A model generated the notes under the pieces. It did no database searches and was not told the origin of the DNA. It saw only the letters and a program-made list of their open reading frames with translations. A program made the translations under genes and the position numbers. This document shows, in pieces, positions 53,986 through 62,920 of a DNA stretch of 64,000 nt. Source of the stretch: Nocardiopsis prasina DSM 43845 (GTDB lineage: Bacteria > Actinomycetota > Actinomycetes > Streptosporangiales > Streptosporangiaceae); contig NZ_ANAE01000164.1 of NCBI RefSeq assembly GCF_000341265.1, forward strand, positions 1-64,000, written 5' to 3'. Every line of letters starts with the position of its first letter. Position 1 is the first letter of the stretch.

Positions 53986-54766
53986 CCCCGCCGGGCACCG
54001 ACCCGGCGAAGGGGCGCGGCCCCTCTCCCGCAGCAGCCACCCCCAGCGGCCGAGCGGACGGGGACCCACCTCTGCCCGCCGCGGCCCCTGCCCGCGGCGG
54101 CCCGGACGGGGGCCGGGTCCGCGCCTCGTGACGGTCTCCGGGCACGCGGTGCCGGTGGCCGGTCCGGGACGGCCGGGACCGGCGGGCACTCGTCCCCCTG
54201 CCCGGGACGTCGGCCCGGCCGCTCGTCGTGTCCGACCCGATCTCCGACCCGATCGGCGCCGTGCTGTACAGGGGGAGGAGCCGCACCTCCCCGCGCCCCA
54301 GGAGGCTCAGCGGGTCCAGGTAGGCGGAGCCACGGATCAGGCCCCAGTGGAGGCAGTGGCGGTCGGGGCAGTGCCGGGGCTCGGTGGACAGGGTCCCCAG
54401 GGGCCGGTCGCCCACCGGGTCGCCCCGGGCGACGGAGGCGTCCACCGGTTGGTAGGTGGTGCGCAGGTCCCCGTGGGAGACGCTCACCACTCCCACGCCC
54501 GCGATCCGACCGGCGAAGTGGACCCGCCCCGGACCCGCCGGGTGGATCGACTGCCCAGGCTCGGCGGCCAGGTCCACGCCCCGGTGGCCGGGCAGCCAGG
54601 GTTGTTCGGGCGGGGCGAACTCCCGCAGGACCTCGGCCGGGGGGTCCACCGGCCAACGCCACGAGGACACGGCGAAGGTCGTGGGAGCCGTGGTGCGGTG
54701 CGAGAGGACCGGCAGGAACAGGAGCGAGAGCGACAGCAGGAGGTGCCAGACACGGCGAGGGCTCAT
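53852..54766 (-). CDS. M23 (LytM-type) peptidase
   Basis: A 304-aa exported protein with a signal peptide (WHLLLSLSLLFLPVL) and an M23 domain at about 35-165. The zinc motifs HRGVD and CLHWGLIRG are present, and the fold between them (GRVHFAGRIAGVGVVSVSHG) is typical, so it may cleave peptidoglycan peptides. The last 120 residues are an Arg/Pro/Gly-rich low-complexity tail that runs 134 nt antisense into xerC. This tail may be real or just an open frame in GC-rich DNA. The start is ATG 54766. The location between xerC and rpsB is conserved. Confidence 0.85.
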   Translation of the reverse strand: MSPRRVWHLLLSLSLLFLPVLSHRTTAPTTFAVSSWRWPVDPPAEVLREFAPPEQPWLPGHRGVDLAAEPGQSIHPAGPGRVHFAGRIAGVGVVSVSHGDLRTTYQPVDASVARGDPVGDRPLGTLSTEPRHCPDRHCLHWGLIRGSAYLDPLSLLGRGEVRLLPLYSTAPIGSEIGSDTTSGRADVPGRGTSARRSRPSRTGHRHRVPGDRHEARTRPPSGPPRAGAAAGRGGSPSARPLGVAAAGEGPRPFAGSVPGGVRRGGGPADRRSAGAPRRRGCRSACCAGWSGRGTPGRCAGRLRR

Positions 54767-55117
54767 GCCTCCAGCGTGCGCCACGGGGCCGGACTCCGCC
54801 ACCGCCGATCCGGATCTGTGGACAACCCGTTCCGAGACCCGTCCGCACTCCCCAACGGCCTCCCCGGAACCGACCGTGGCGGAGCTCCGCTCACCCACTG
54901 ATCTGCCTGGGCACGGAGCTGTTCCGGGGTGTGTCCCACGGAGGATAGAATCATCCGTGGTCCGCTGGACCAACCAACAATACGCACGCCCACACGCCTC
55001 CTCAGGGAGGGGTCGCACCCACGGTCCACACCGTTTCGGCGGGGTGGCGGTACGGCCGGGGCGTCAGGATCAACCGACGGCGGAGCACTCCTCCGCCACC
55101 GCAAGGAGGACCAGGTC
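54767..55117. other. Leader/promoter region of rpsB
   Basis: About 350 nt between the leftward peptidase gene and rpsB. TAGAATC-type sequences near 54945 in a less GC-rich stretch (54900-54990) are candidate -10 elements. A possible S2-leader structure cannot be judged by eye. Confidence 0.4.
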
Positions 55118-56080
55118 ATGGCCACAGTCGTGACGATTCGCCAGCTCCTGGAGAGCGGCGTCCACTTCGGGCACCAGACCCGTCGCTGGAACCCCAAGAT
55201 GAAGCGCTTCATCTTCACTGAGCGCAACGGCATCTACATCATCGACCTCCAGAAGTCGCTGGCGTACATCGACCGCGCCTACGAGTTCGTCAAGCAGACG
55301 GTCGCCCACGGTGGCACCATCCTGTTCGTCGGCACGAAGAAGCAGGCGCAGGAGGCCATCGACGAGCAGGCTCGCCGCGTCGGCATGCCGTTCGTCAACC
55401 AGCGCTGGCTGGGCGGCATGCTCACCAACTTCTCCACCGTGCACAAGCGGCTCCAGCGCCTCAAGGAGCTGGAGGAGATCGACTTCGACGACGTCGCCGG
55501 CTCCGCCCTCACCAAGAAGGAGCTGCTCAACCTTCGCCGTGAGAAGGACAAGCTGGAGCGCACCCTCGGTGGTATCCGCGACATGTCCCGCGTGCCCAGC
55601 GCCGTGTGGATCGTGGACACCAAGAAGGAGCACATCGCGATCAGCGAGGCTCGCAAGCTGAACATCCCGGTCGTCGCCATCCTCGACACCAACTGCGACC
55701 CGGACGAGGTCGACTACCCGATCCCGGGTAACGACGACGCCATCCGCAGCGTCAGCCTCCTCACCCGCGTCGTCGCCGACGCCGTCGCCGACGGTCTCCT
55801 GGTCCGCTCCGGTGCCTCCGGCGCGACCGAGGAGAAGGCCGCCGAGGAGCCCCTGGCCGAGTGGGAGCGCGAGCTCCTCGAGGGCAAGAGCGAGACGGCT
55901 GCCGCCGAGGCCGCCGCCGAGCAGGCCCCCGACGAGACCCCGACCGTCGCTCCGGCCGACGAGGTCGCCGCCGAGGCTCCGGCCGAGGCCACCTCCGAGG
56001 ACTCCCCGGTGGACGCCCCCGAGCAGGCCCCCGCCGAGGCTCCGGTCGAGACCCCCGCCGAGGACAAGACCGCCGAGTAG
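55118..56080 (+). CDS. rpsB: 30S ribosomal protein S2
   Basis: A 320-aa small-subunit protein. The start [20 protein letters not shown] and the blocks [14 protein letters not shown] and [20 protein letters not shown] are family signatures. The last 70 residues are an Ala/Glu/Pro-rich acidic tail, long even for actinobacteria. The ATG at 55118 has AAGGAGGA at 55103-55110. It is followed by tsf, the usual rpsB-tsf pair, with 130 nt between them. Confidence 0.97.
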   Translation: MATVVTIRQLLESGVHFGHQTRRWNPKMKRFIFTERNGIYIIDLQKSLAYIDRAYEFVKQTVAHGGTILFVGTKKQAQEAIDEQARRVGMPFVNQRWLGGMLTNFSTVHKRLQRLKELEEIDFDDVAGSALTKKELLNLRREKDKLERTLGGIRDMSRVPSAVWIVDTKKEHIAISEARKLNIPVVAILDTNCDPDEVDYPIPGNDDAIRSVSLLTRVVADAVADGLLVRSGASGATEEKAAEEPLAEWERELLEGKSETAAAEAAAEQAPDETPTVAPADEVAAEAPAEATSEDSPVDAPEQAPAEAPVETPAEDKTAE

Positions 56081-56213
56081 TCAGCGGCCCCTTCCGGGGA
56101 CACCGTTTCCCGCGCGCCGCCTCGCCCCTTCCGGGCGGGGCGGCCCGCGCGGTGCTCACCCGGGTCGCTCCACTTCCAGATCAGACTTCACTCAAGGGAA
56201 TCCGAGAACAGTC

Positions 56214-57050
56214 ATGGCGAACTTCACCGCCGCGGACGTCAAGAAGCTGCGCGACGCGACCGGCGCCGGCATGATGGACTGCAAGAAGGCCCTGACCGAG
56301 GCCGACGGCGACTACGACAAGGCCGTCGAGGCCCTGCGCATCAAGGGCGCCAAGTCCGTCGACAAGCGCGCGGACCGCACCGCCGCCCAGGGCATGGTCG
56401 TCCTCAAGCAGGAGAGCGAGGGTAAGGCCACCCTCATCGAGCTCAACTGCGAGACCGACTTCGTCGCCAAGAACGCCGGCTTCATCGAGCTCGCCAACGA
56501 GGTCGCCGACTTCGTCGCCGCCCAGGACGGCGACGACATCGCCGCCATCGCCGCCGCCGAGATCGAGCCGGGCAAGAGCCTCCAGGCCTACATCGAGGGC
56601 AAGAGCGCGATCATCGGCGAGAAGCTCGAGTTCCGCCGCATCGCCAAGTTCGACGGCGCCTACGTCGCGAGCTACCTGCACAAGTCCGACCCGGACCTGC
56701 CCCCGAGCATGGGCGTCCTGGTCGAGCTGGACAAGCAGGACGAAGAGGTCGGCAAGGACCTCGCCCAGCAGATCGCCGCGCTGGCGCCGCAGTACGTCAG
56801 CAAGGACGAGGTCCCCGCCGAGGTCGTCGCCAACGAGCGCCGCATCGCCGAGGAGACCACCCGCGAGGAGGGCAAGCCCGAGCAGGCGATCCCGAAGATC
56901 GTGGAGGGCCGCCTCAACGGTTACTTCAAGGACGTGACGCTGCTCGGCCAGCCGTTCGTCAAGGAGAACAAGAAGACGGTCCAGAAGATCGTCGACGAGG
57001 CCGGAGTCACCGTCAAGCGTTTCGTGCGCTTCAAGGTCGGCCAGGCCTAG
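56214..57050 (+). CDS. tsf: Elongation factor Ts
   Basis: A 278-aa nucleotide exchange factor for EF-Tu. The N-terminal UBA-like domain contains [16 protein letters not shown] and the core has [12 protein letters not shown], both hallmark EF-Ts motifs. The protein is of normal length and ends [12 protein letters not shown]. Start ATG 56214. A strong terminator follows at 57118. Confidence 0.98.
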   Translation: MANFTAADVKKLRDATGAGMMDCKKALTEADGDYDKAVEALRIKGAKSVDKRADRTAAQGMVVLKQESEGKATLIELNCETDFVAKNAGFIELANEVADFVAAQDGDDIAAIAAAEIEPGKSLQAYIEGKSAIIGEKLEFRRIAKFDGAYVASYLHKSDPDLPPSMGVLVELDKQDEEVGKDLAQQIAALAPQYVSKDEVPAEVVANERRIAEETTREEGKPEQAIPKIVEGRLNGYFKDVTLLGQPFVKENKKTVQKIVDEAGVTVKRFVRFKVGQA

Positions 57051-57117
57051 GGAGTTGTTCGGTGGATCGTTCCGAGAAGGCGTCCACCGCACACACCCTG
57101 GGGTTTTGACATGATGG

Positions 57118-57151
57118 AGGTGCCGGGGAGACTTCTCTCCCCGGCACCTTT
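57118..57151 (+). terminator. Terminator of rpsB-tsf
   Basis: A 14-bp stem (AGGTGCCGGGGAG with its complement) with a 6-nt loop, followed by TTTT. One of the strongest in the window. Confidence 0.9.
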
Positions 57152-57256
57152 TGGTGGATATGGGCGGATTTGGGGCGTCGTGAGCCCCCGCCGCCCGCAG
57201 CAGGAGCACTCGGGGGACCCTGTGCCACTCGGGGAGAACAAGGGAGGCCGCAGGCC

Positions 57257-58018
57257 GTGTCGGAGAACGAAGCGATGACCACCGAACCCGCCATGCACGA
57301 TTCCGGTTGGAAACGTGTGATGCTCAAGCTGTCGGGGGAGGCTTTCGCGGGCGGTGGCGGTCTCGGCATCGAGCCCGAGGTCGTCCAGTACGTGGCGGAG
57401 TCCATCGCCGAAGCCGTCTCCGAGGGCATCCAGGTCGCCGTCGTCGTCGGCGGCGGCAACATGTTCCGCGGCGCGCAGCTCACCGAGGGCGGGATCGAGC
57501 GCGGTCGCGCCGACTACATGGGGATGCTCGGCACCGTCATCAACTGCCTCGCCCTCCAGGACTTCCTGGAGCGCCTGGGCGTGGACACCCGCGTACAGAC
57601 CGCGATCCACATGAGCCAGGTCGCCGAGGCCTACATTCCGCGTCGCGCCATCCGCCACCTGGAGAAGGGCCGCGTGGTCATCTTCGGTGCCGGTCTCGGT
57701 GCGCCGTTCTTCTCCACCGACACCACCGCCGCTCAGCGCGCGCTGGAGATCGGTGCCCAGGCGGTCCTCAAGGGCACCCAGGTCGACGGGGTCTACGACT
57801 CCGACCCGCAGCGCAACCCGGACGCGGTCAAGTTCGACAAGCTCAACTACAACGAGGTCCTCACCCGCGGCCTCAAGGTCATGGACGCCACGGCCGTCAG
57901 CCTGTGCATGGACAACGGGCTGCCCATCGTCGTGTTCGACCTCATGAGCCAGGGCAACATCCTGCGCGCCGTCCGCGGTGAGAAGATCGGCACCATCGTC
58001 GGCCCCGTCTCCGCCTAG
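57257..58018 (+). CDS. pyrH: Uridylate kinase
   Basis: A hexameric UMP kinase (UMP + ATP to UDP + ADP), about 253 aa. It contains [19 protein letters not shown] near the N-terminus, [14 protein letters not shown], and [17 protein letters not shown] for nucleotide binding. Start choice: GTG 57257 follows GGGAGG at a 9-nt gap; ATG 57275 follows GGAG at a similar gap. I chose the longer. frr follows 65 nt downstream, a conserved pair. Confidence 0.96.
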   Translation: MSENEAMTTEPAMHDSGWKRVMLKLSGEAFAGGGGLGIEPEVVQYVAESIAEAVSEGIQVAVVVGGGNMFRGAQLTEGGIERGRADYMGMLGTVINCLALQDFLERLGVDTRVQTAIHMSQVAEAYIPRRAIRHLEKGRVVIFGAGLGAPFFSTDTTAAQRALEIGAQAVLKGTQVDGVYDSDPQRNPDAVKFDKLNYNEVLTRGLKVMDATAVSLCMDNGLPIVVFDLMSQGNILRAVRGEKIGTIVGPVSA

Positions 58019-58083
58019 AGAGCGGACGGTCCGGCCGCGACCCCAAGCCACGAACACCCAGCCGAGAACCCGGGAGCGCCACA

Positions 58084-58641
58084 ATGACCGAAGAAACCCT
58101 CCTTGAGGCCGAGGAGAAGATGGAGAAGGCCGTGGTCGTCGCGAAGGAGGACTTCGCCACGATCCGGACCGGCCGCCCCACCCCGGCCACCTTCAACAAG
58201 ATCACCGTCGACTACTACGGTGCCCGCACCCCGATCAACCAGTTGGCGTCCTTCTCGGTTCCCGAGCCGCGGATGGTCGTCATCTCCCCGTTCGACGTGA
58301 ACTCGCGCACCGACATCATCAACGCGATCCGCAACAGCGACCTCGGCGTCAACCCCTCCGACGACGGTCAGGTCATCCGCGTGGTGTTCCCGGACCTGTC
58401 CGAGGAGCGCCGCAAGGAGTACGTGAAGGTCGCGCGCACCAAGGCCGAGGACAGCAAGATCTCGATCCGCAACGTGCGCCGTCGCGCCAAGGACAGCTTC
58501 GAGAAGGCGGTCAAGGCCGGTGACCTCGGTGAGGACGAGGCGCACCGCGCCCAGGCCGAGCTGGACGAGCTCTCCCAGAAGTACGTCGCCGCCATCGACG
58601 AGCTGTTGAAGCACAAGGAATCTGATCTTCTCGAGGTTTAG
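58084..58641 (+). CDS. frr: Ribosome recycling factor
   Basis: A 185-aa factor that splits post-termination ribosomes with EF-G. Typical segments are FATIRTGRPTPATFNKITVDYYG and VFPDLSEERRKEYVKVARTK. Start ATG 58084; the C-terminus HKESDLLEV is the family end. cdsA starts 3 nt after the stop. Confidence 0.97.
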   Translation: MTEETLLEAEEKMEKAVVVAKEDFATIRTGRPTPATFNKITVDYYGARTPINQLASFSVPEPRMVVISPFDVNSRTDIINAIRNSDLGVNPSDDGQVIRVVFPDLSEERRKEYVKVARTKAEDSKISIRNVRRRAKDSFEKAVKAGDLGEDEAHRAQAELDELSQKYVAAIDELLKHKESDLLEV

Positions 58642-58644
58642 CCG

Positions 58645-59598
58645 GTGAGCACACCTTCCAAGGGTTCCGGAGGCGATGACCACTCACCGGAGCACAGACC
58701 CGACGACATTCCCCCGTCCGGGGCGGACGACCCCTCCTCGGACACGGCCGCCGGGCAGCGCTTCGTGCTGCACAAACCGGGGGGCGGACCGGTCAGGACC
58801 GGTCGCAACCTCCCGGTGGCCATCGCCAGCGGGTGCGCCCTGGGCGCGCTCGTCTTCTTCTCGGTCTTCCCCTGGCCGCAGCTGTTCACGATCATCACCT
58901 CGCTCGGGGTGCTGATCGGCCTGCGCGAGCTCAACCGGGCCTTCGGCGGCAAGGGCGTGACCCTGGCCGTGGCCCCGTTGGCCGTGGGCGGCGTGGCCAT
59001 GCAGGCCGGAGCCTACTTCGGCGGCGCGGACTGGCTGGTGGGCATCGCCGCCCTCACGGCGATCTCCTGCCTGGTCTGGCGGCTGAGAGGAGGAGCGGAG
59101 GGGTTCGTCGCCGACGCGTCGGCGAACCTGTTCGTCCTGGTGTACCTGCCGTTCCTGCTGGCCACGTGGATGCTGCTCATCGCGCATCCCGAGGACGGGC
59201 AGTACCGGCTCGTGGTGTTCATCGTGGTGACGATCTCCAGCGACATCGGCGGGTACTTCGCCGGGATCCTGCTGGGACGGCACAAGATGGCCCCGGTGAT
59301 CAGCCCGAACAAGACCTGGGAGGGTTTCGGCGGCTCCGTGGTGGGCTGCGCGGTGGCGGGCGCGCTGTGCGTGACCCTGATGATGGGCGGCCCCTGGTGG
59401 GTCGGCGTGGTCCTCGGCCTGGCCGTGGTGCTGGCCGCCACGGTCGGCGACCTCATCGAGTCGCTCTTCAAGCGCGACCTCGGTGTCAAGGACATGGGCC
59501 GGTTCATGCCGGGCCACGGCGGACTGATGGACCGTATCGACTCGCTGCTCATCGCGGGTCCCGTGGTCTGGATCGTGCTGAGTCTGCTCCTGCCGTAG
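58645..59598 (+). CDS. cdsA: Phosphatidate cytidylyltransferase
   Basis: A 317-aa integral membrane enzyme making CDP-diacylglycerol from phosphatidic acid and CTP. After a 45-residue hydrophilic N-terminus come about eight helices. The CdsA signature region is complete: SDIGGYFAGILLGRHK, SPNKTWEGFGGS and KRDLGVKDMGRFMPGHGG(LMDR). The start is GTG 58645, right after frr, so it is likely cotranscribed with pyrH-frr. Confidence 0.96.
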   Translation: MSTPSKGSGGDDHSPEHRPDDIPPSGADDPSSDTAAGQRFVLHKPGGGPVRTGRNLPVAIASGCALGALVFFSVFPWPQLFTIITSLGVLIGLRELNRAFGGKGVTLAVAPLAVGGVAMQAGAYFGGADWLVGIAALTAISCLVWRLRGGAEGFVADASANLFVLVYLPFLLATWMLLIAHPEDGQYRLVVFIVVTISSDIGGYFAGILLGRHKMAPVISPNKTWEGFGGSVVGCAVAGALCVTLMMGGPWWVGVVLGLAVVLAATVGDLIESLFKRDLGVKDMGRFMPGHGGLMDRIDSLLIAGPVVWIVLSLLLP

Positions 59599-59609
59599 AC
59601 GACGGGTCG

Positions 59610-59664
59610 GGCCCCCGACCTCGTGGCACCCAGCGATCGACTGGGCGCGACGAGACCGGGGGCC
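59610..59664 (+). terminator. Long hairpin terminator after cdsA
   Basis: A 55-nt inverted repeat (GGCCCCCG... with CGGGGGCC) with internal mismatches and a CCCAG/CTGGG tip, ending 12 nt after the cdsA stop and followed by TTCGTCGT. Confidence 0.7.
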
Positions 59665-59715
59665 TTCGTCGTGCCCGGGGATGCCGGAGCGGGTCGGGGT
59701 GGATACGCTCGACGG

Positions 59716-60897
59716 GTGGATGAACCTCTGATCGAACGCATGCGCGAGTACGGTGAGACGATCTTCGCCGAGATGACGCGCCTGGCCGTGGAGACCGAGT
59801 CCGTGAACCTCGGACAGGGTTTCCCCGACACCGACGGGCCGCGCTCCCTCCTGGAGGGGGCCTCCCGCAACATCATGGCGGGGGTGAACCAGTACCCGCC
59901 GGGGCCGGGCCGCCCGGAGCTGCGCCAGGCGGTGAGCCGCTACCGTTCCCGCCACTACGGCCTGGAGTTCGACCCGGACACCGAGGTGTACGTGACCGTC
60001 GGCGCGACCGCGGGGATCGCCGCGTCCATGCTGGCCCTGGTGGAGCCCGGGGACGAGGTGATCGTCTTCGAGCCGATGTACGACTCCTACCCGGCGACCA
60101 TCTCACTCGCCGGAGGGGTGCGCCGCCCGGTCACGCTGCGCTGCGACCCGGAGAGCGGACGCTTCACCTTCGACCCGGCCGAGCTCCGGGCGGCGGTGAC
60201 CCCGCGGACCCGGCTGATCATGGTGAACTCCCCGCACAACCCCACCGGGACGGTCTTCACACCCGCCGAGCTGGAGGTGATCGCCGGGGTGTGCCGCGAG
60301 CACGACCTGATCGCGGTCACCGACGAGGTGTACGAGTTCCTCACCTTCGACGACCGCGAGCACGTGCCGCTGGCCACGCTCCCGGGCATGCGCGAGCGGA
60401 CCCTGTCGATCTCCTCGGTGGGCAAGACGTTCGCCGTCACCGCGTGGAAGACCGGCTGGGTCACGGGCCCGGAACCCCTGGTGCGCGCGGTGCGCACGGT
60501 CAACCAGTTCCTCACCTTCTCCGCCAACGGCGCGCTCCAGCTGGCCATCGCCGACGCCCTGGACAACGAGGGGGAGTGGATCGAGCAGCAGCGGCTCGGG
60601 CTCCAGAACAAGCGGGACCGGCTCGCGGAGGGTCTGACCCGGGCGGGGTTCGAGGTGAACGTCTGCGAGGGCACCTACTTCCTGATGACGGACATCCGTC
60701 CGCTCGGATTCCTGGACGGCGTGGACGTCGCCCGGGCCCTACCCCGTCAGGCGGGGGTTGCGGCGGTCCCCGCCAAGGTGTTCTACGACCGCGAGGACGA
60801 GGGGCGGCACCTGCTGCGCTTCGCCTTCTGCAAGAAGGACGAGGTGCTGGACGAGGCGGTCCGCCGCCTGGCCTCCTGGCACGGGTGGGTGAACTGA
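59716..60897 (+). CDS. PLP-dependent aminotransferase (class I/II)
   Basis: A 393-aa fold-type I aminotransferase of the aspartate-aminotransferase superfamily, closest in pattern to methionine/kynurenine aminotransferases or succinyl-DAP aminotransferase. It has NLGQGFPDTDGP, NQYPPGPGRPELRQAV, NSPHNPTGTVFT, DEVYEFLTF, and the Schiff-base Lys in SSVGKTFAVTAWKTGW. The start is GTG 59716; longer frames to 59623 have no ribosome-binding site. The physiological amino acid cannot be told from sequence. It stands alone after cdsA. Confidence 0.9.
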   Translation: MDEPLIERMREYGETIFAEMTRLAVETESVNLGQGFPDTDGPRSLLEGASRNIMAGVNQYPPGPGRPELRQAVSRYRSRHYGLEFDPDTEVYVTVGATAGIAASMLALVEPGDEVIVFEPMYDSYPATISLAGGVRRPVTLRCDPESGRFTFDPAELRAAVTPRTRLIMVNSPHNPTGTVFTPAELEVIAGVCREHDLIAVTDEVYEFLTFDDREHVPLATLPGMRERTLSISSVGKTFAVTAWKTGWVTGPEPLVRAVRTVNQFLTFSANGALQLAIADALDNEGEWIEQQRLGLQNKRDRLAEGLTRAGFEVNVCEGTYFLMTDIRPLGFLDGVDVARALPRQAGVAAVPAKVFYDREDEGRHLLRFAFCKKDEVLDEAVRRLASWHGWVN

Positions 60898-61226
60898 GTC
60901 CGGTCGACCGAGCCCGTGTGACACCGGGCCGGCCGGGGGCACGGGGTCGCGGCCCCCGGCCAGCCGCGCGCTGAGGCGTCGGCGTCGGGCAGGCCAGGGG
61001 CCCAGCACCCGGGCGAGTTCCCGGCAGGTCTCCACGAGTTCGCCCAGGTGGGGGGCGGCCCCGGACCGCTCGGCGCGGTCGAGGGCCCAGGGCTCGTGGT
61101 CGCCGCGTGCCGGTTGCCCGCGTCCACCAGCGCGACGACGGCGCCCGTGGCCGCCTGCGGGTCGTGGGCGCACCGGCCGCAAGGACGGGTGGTGGCCCCA
61201 GGAGCCGTGGCCCGCCCTGGCGGTTC
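60898..61226. other. Intergenic region with possible gene remnant
   Basis: About 330 nt between convergent genes. It holds the hairpin at 60931-60961. From about 60970 to 61200 short minus-strand segments read like protein in different frames (for example LVETCRELARVLGPW), which may be a decayed gene, but I cannot name it. Confidence 0.35.
60931..60961. terminator. Bidirectional hairpin between convergent genes
   Basis: A 10-bp GC stem with an 11-nt loop, 33 nt after the aminotransferase stop, between it and the leftward permease gene. No U-tract. Confidence 0.6.
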
Positions 61227-62660
61227 TCAGTGCGCGGGGGTTCTCCGTCTCGTGTCCCGGGAGTCCATGAGGTCGATGAGGCGCTCCTCGGCGTCCGGGC
61301 CCGGACTGACGCGAGGCAGGCGCCACATGAGCGCGGCTCCGCCGAGCCACCAGGCCAGGACCATGCCCCACTCGTTGGGCCAGCTCAGCGCCGCGGGCAT
61401 TCCGGGCAGGTAGAGCAGGAAAAGGCCGAACGCCAGGACGAAGGCGGTGACGCCCACCGGGGTGCCCGCGCGGACCCTGAACGGCCGCTCCATCTCCGGT
61501 TCACGGCGACGCAGCACCAGGAAGCACACGATCACCATCAGGTAGGCGATCACGATGTTGAGGCCGCCCGCGTTGACCAGCCACACCAGCATCGGGCGGC
61601 CGAAGAGCGGGGCCAGGACCGAGAGCGCGCCGATGAACAGCACCGCGTTGGCGGGGGTCCGGAAGCGCGGGTGGAGCTCACCGAACCAGGAGGGGAGCAT
61701 CCTCGAACGGGCCATCGCGTAGATGAGGCGGCTGCCACCGATGAGGAAGGCGTTCCAGCTGGTGAGCAGACCGGCCACACCGCCCAGGACCAGGAGGTTG
61801 CCCATGGCGGCGCTGTCCCACATGGCGGCCATGGAGTCGGCCGAGGCGAGCTCGGAGCCCAGGAGGTCCGAGGAGGGCAGCCCGGCGCCGGCGGTCAGCA
61901 TCACCATCACGTACCAGGCGGTGGCGCAGAAGACCGAGAACACCAGGAGTGATCCGACCAGACGATAGGGCAGCCTGATCTCCGAGGCCGACTGCGGGAT
62001 GACGTCGAAGCCCACGAACAGGAACGGGACCGCGACCAGCACCACGAACATCCCGGACACCCCGCCGGTGAACAGGGGCTCCATGTTCGCGGAGGACCCG
62101 CCCACGAAGGCGCCGGTGAGCATCGCCGCGCCCGCCGCCAGCAGGAACAGGACGGTGACGCCCTGGAAGACACTGGCAGGGCGGATCCCGACGTAGTTGA
62201 GCGCCGTCATGGCCACGGCGCTCAGGACGCCGATCGCCACCAGGCTGGCGTGGACGTCGTATCCGGCGATCGTCCACAGGTGGCCGACCTCGATGTTCGG
62301 GAACAGGTAGACGAGGGTCTGCGGGACGGCGACCGCCTCGAAGGCGACCACCGAGACGTAGCCCAGCACCATGGCCCAGGAGGCGAAGAAGGCGCCCTTG
62401 GGGCCGATGGCGCGCATGGCGTAGTGGTGTTCTCCGCCCGCGTGCGGCATGGCGGAGACCAGCTCGGCGTAGGTGAGGCCGACGAAGGCCATCACGACGC
62501 CGCCGATGACGAAGGCGAGGGCGGCGCCACCGCTGCCAGCCGCGTCGACGAAGTCGCCGGTGAGGACGATCCAGCCGAAGCCGATCATCGCTCCGAAGGC
62601 CAGGGCCAGGACGTCGGTCCTTCCCAGGACCTTGACGAAACCCGGACTTGTGTTGGACAT
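61227..62660 (-). CDS. APC-family amino acid permease
   Basis: A 477-aa transporter with about twelve transmembrane helices. The N-terminal VLALAFGAMIGFGWIVLTGD contains the unwound-helix glycine motif of the APC family, and SAMPHAGGEHHYAMRAIG is typical for its helix 2-3 region. The substrate is probably an amino acid or amine; it cannot be specified. The start is ATG 62660 (MSNTSPGFVKV); a longer frame upstream runs into non-family sequence. It is convergent to the aminotransferase gene and downstream of glgB on the same strand, 260 nt apart. Confidence 0.9.
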   Translation of the reverse strand: MSNTSPGFVKVLGRTDVLALAFGAMIGFGWIVLTGDFVDAAGSGGAALAFVIGGVVMAFVGLTYAELVSAMPHAGGEHHYAMRAIGPKGAFFASWAMVLGYVSVVAFEAVAVPQTLVYLFPNIEVGHLWTIAGYDVHASLVAIGVLSAVAMTALNYVGIRPASVFQGVTVLFLLAAGAAMLTGAFVGGSSANMEPLFTGGVSGMFVVLVAVPFLFVGFDVIPQSASEIRLPYRLVGSLLVFSVFCATAWYVMVMLTAGAGLPSSDLLGSELASADSMAAMWDSAAMGNLLVLGGVAGLLTSWNAFLIGGSRLIYAMARSRMLPSWFGELHPRFRTPANAVLFIGALSVLAPLFGRPMLVWLVNAGGLNIVIAYLMVIVCFLVLRRREPEMERPFRVRAGTPVGVTAFVLAFGLFLLYLPGMPAALSWPNEWGMVLAWWLGGAALMWRLPRVSPGPDAEERLIDLMDSRDTRRRTPAH

Positions 62661-62920
62661 GGAGGGGGCTCCCAACGGGTCGTGCCTGTGTCGGGGGACA
62701 CACGTGTGGGGGACAAGAGAACACGCGGGCGCCCCGAGGAGAAGTGCCGTGCTGGCCAGGTGCGCTGCCGGGGTTGTACAGAGCGGCTGGTGGTGGGTTG
62801 ACGGGATCTTTGGTGCTCGTGGGTGTGGGGAGGGGGCCGGTTTCCAGTAGAACCGGAATCCGGGGCGAGCGAAAGCCCCGGGGTGTCGCCTGTGGACAAC
62901 TCCCCGGGGCCGGGTCCGGG

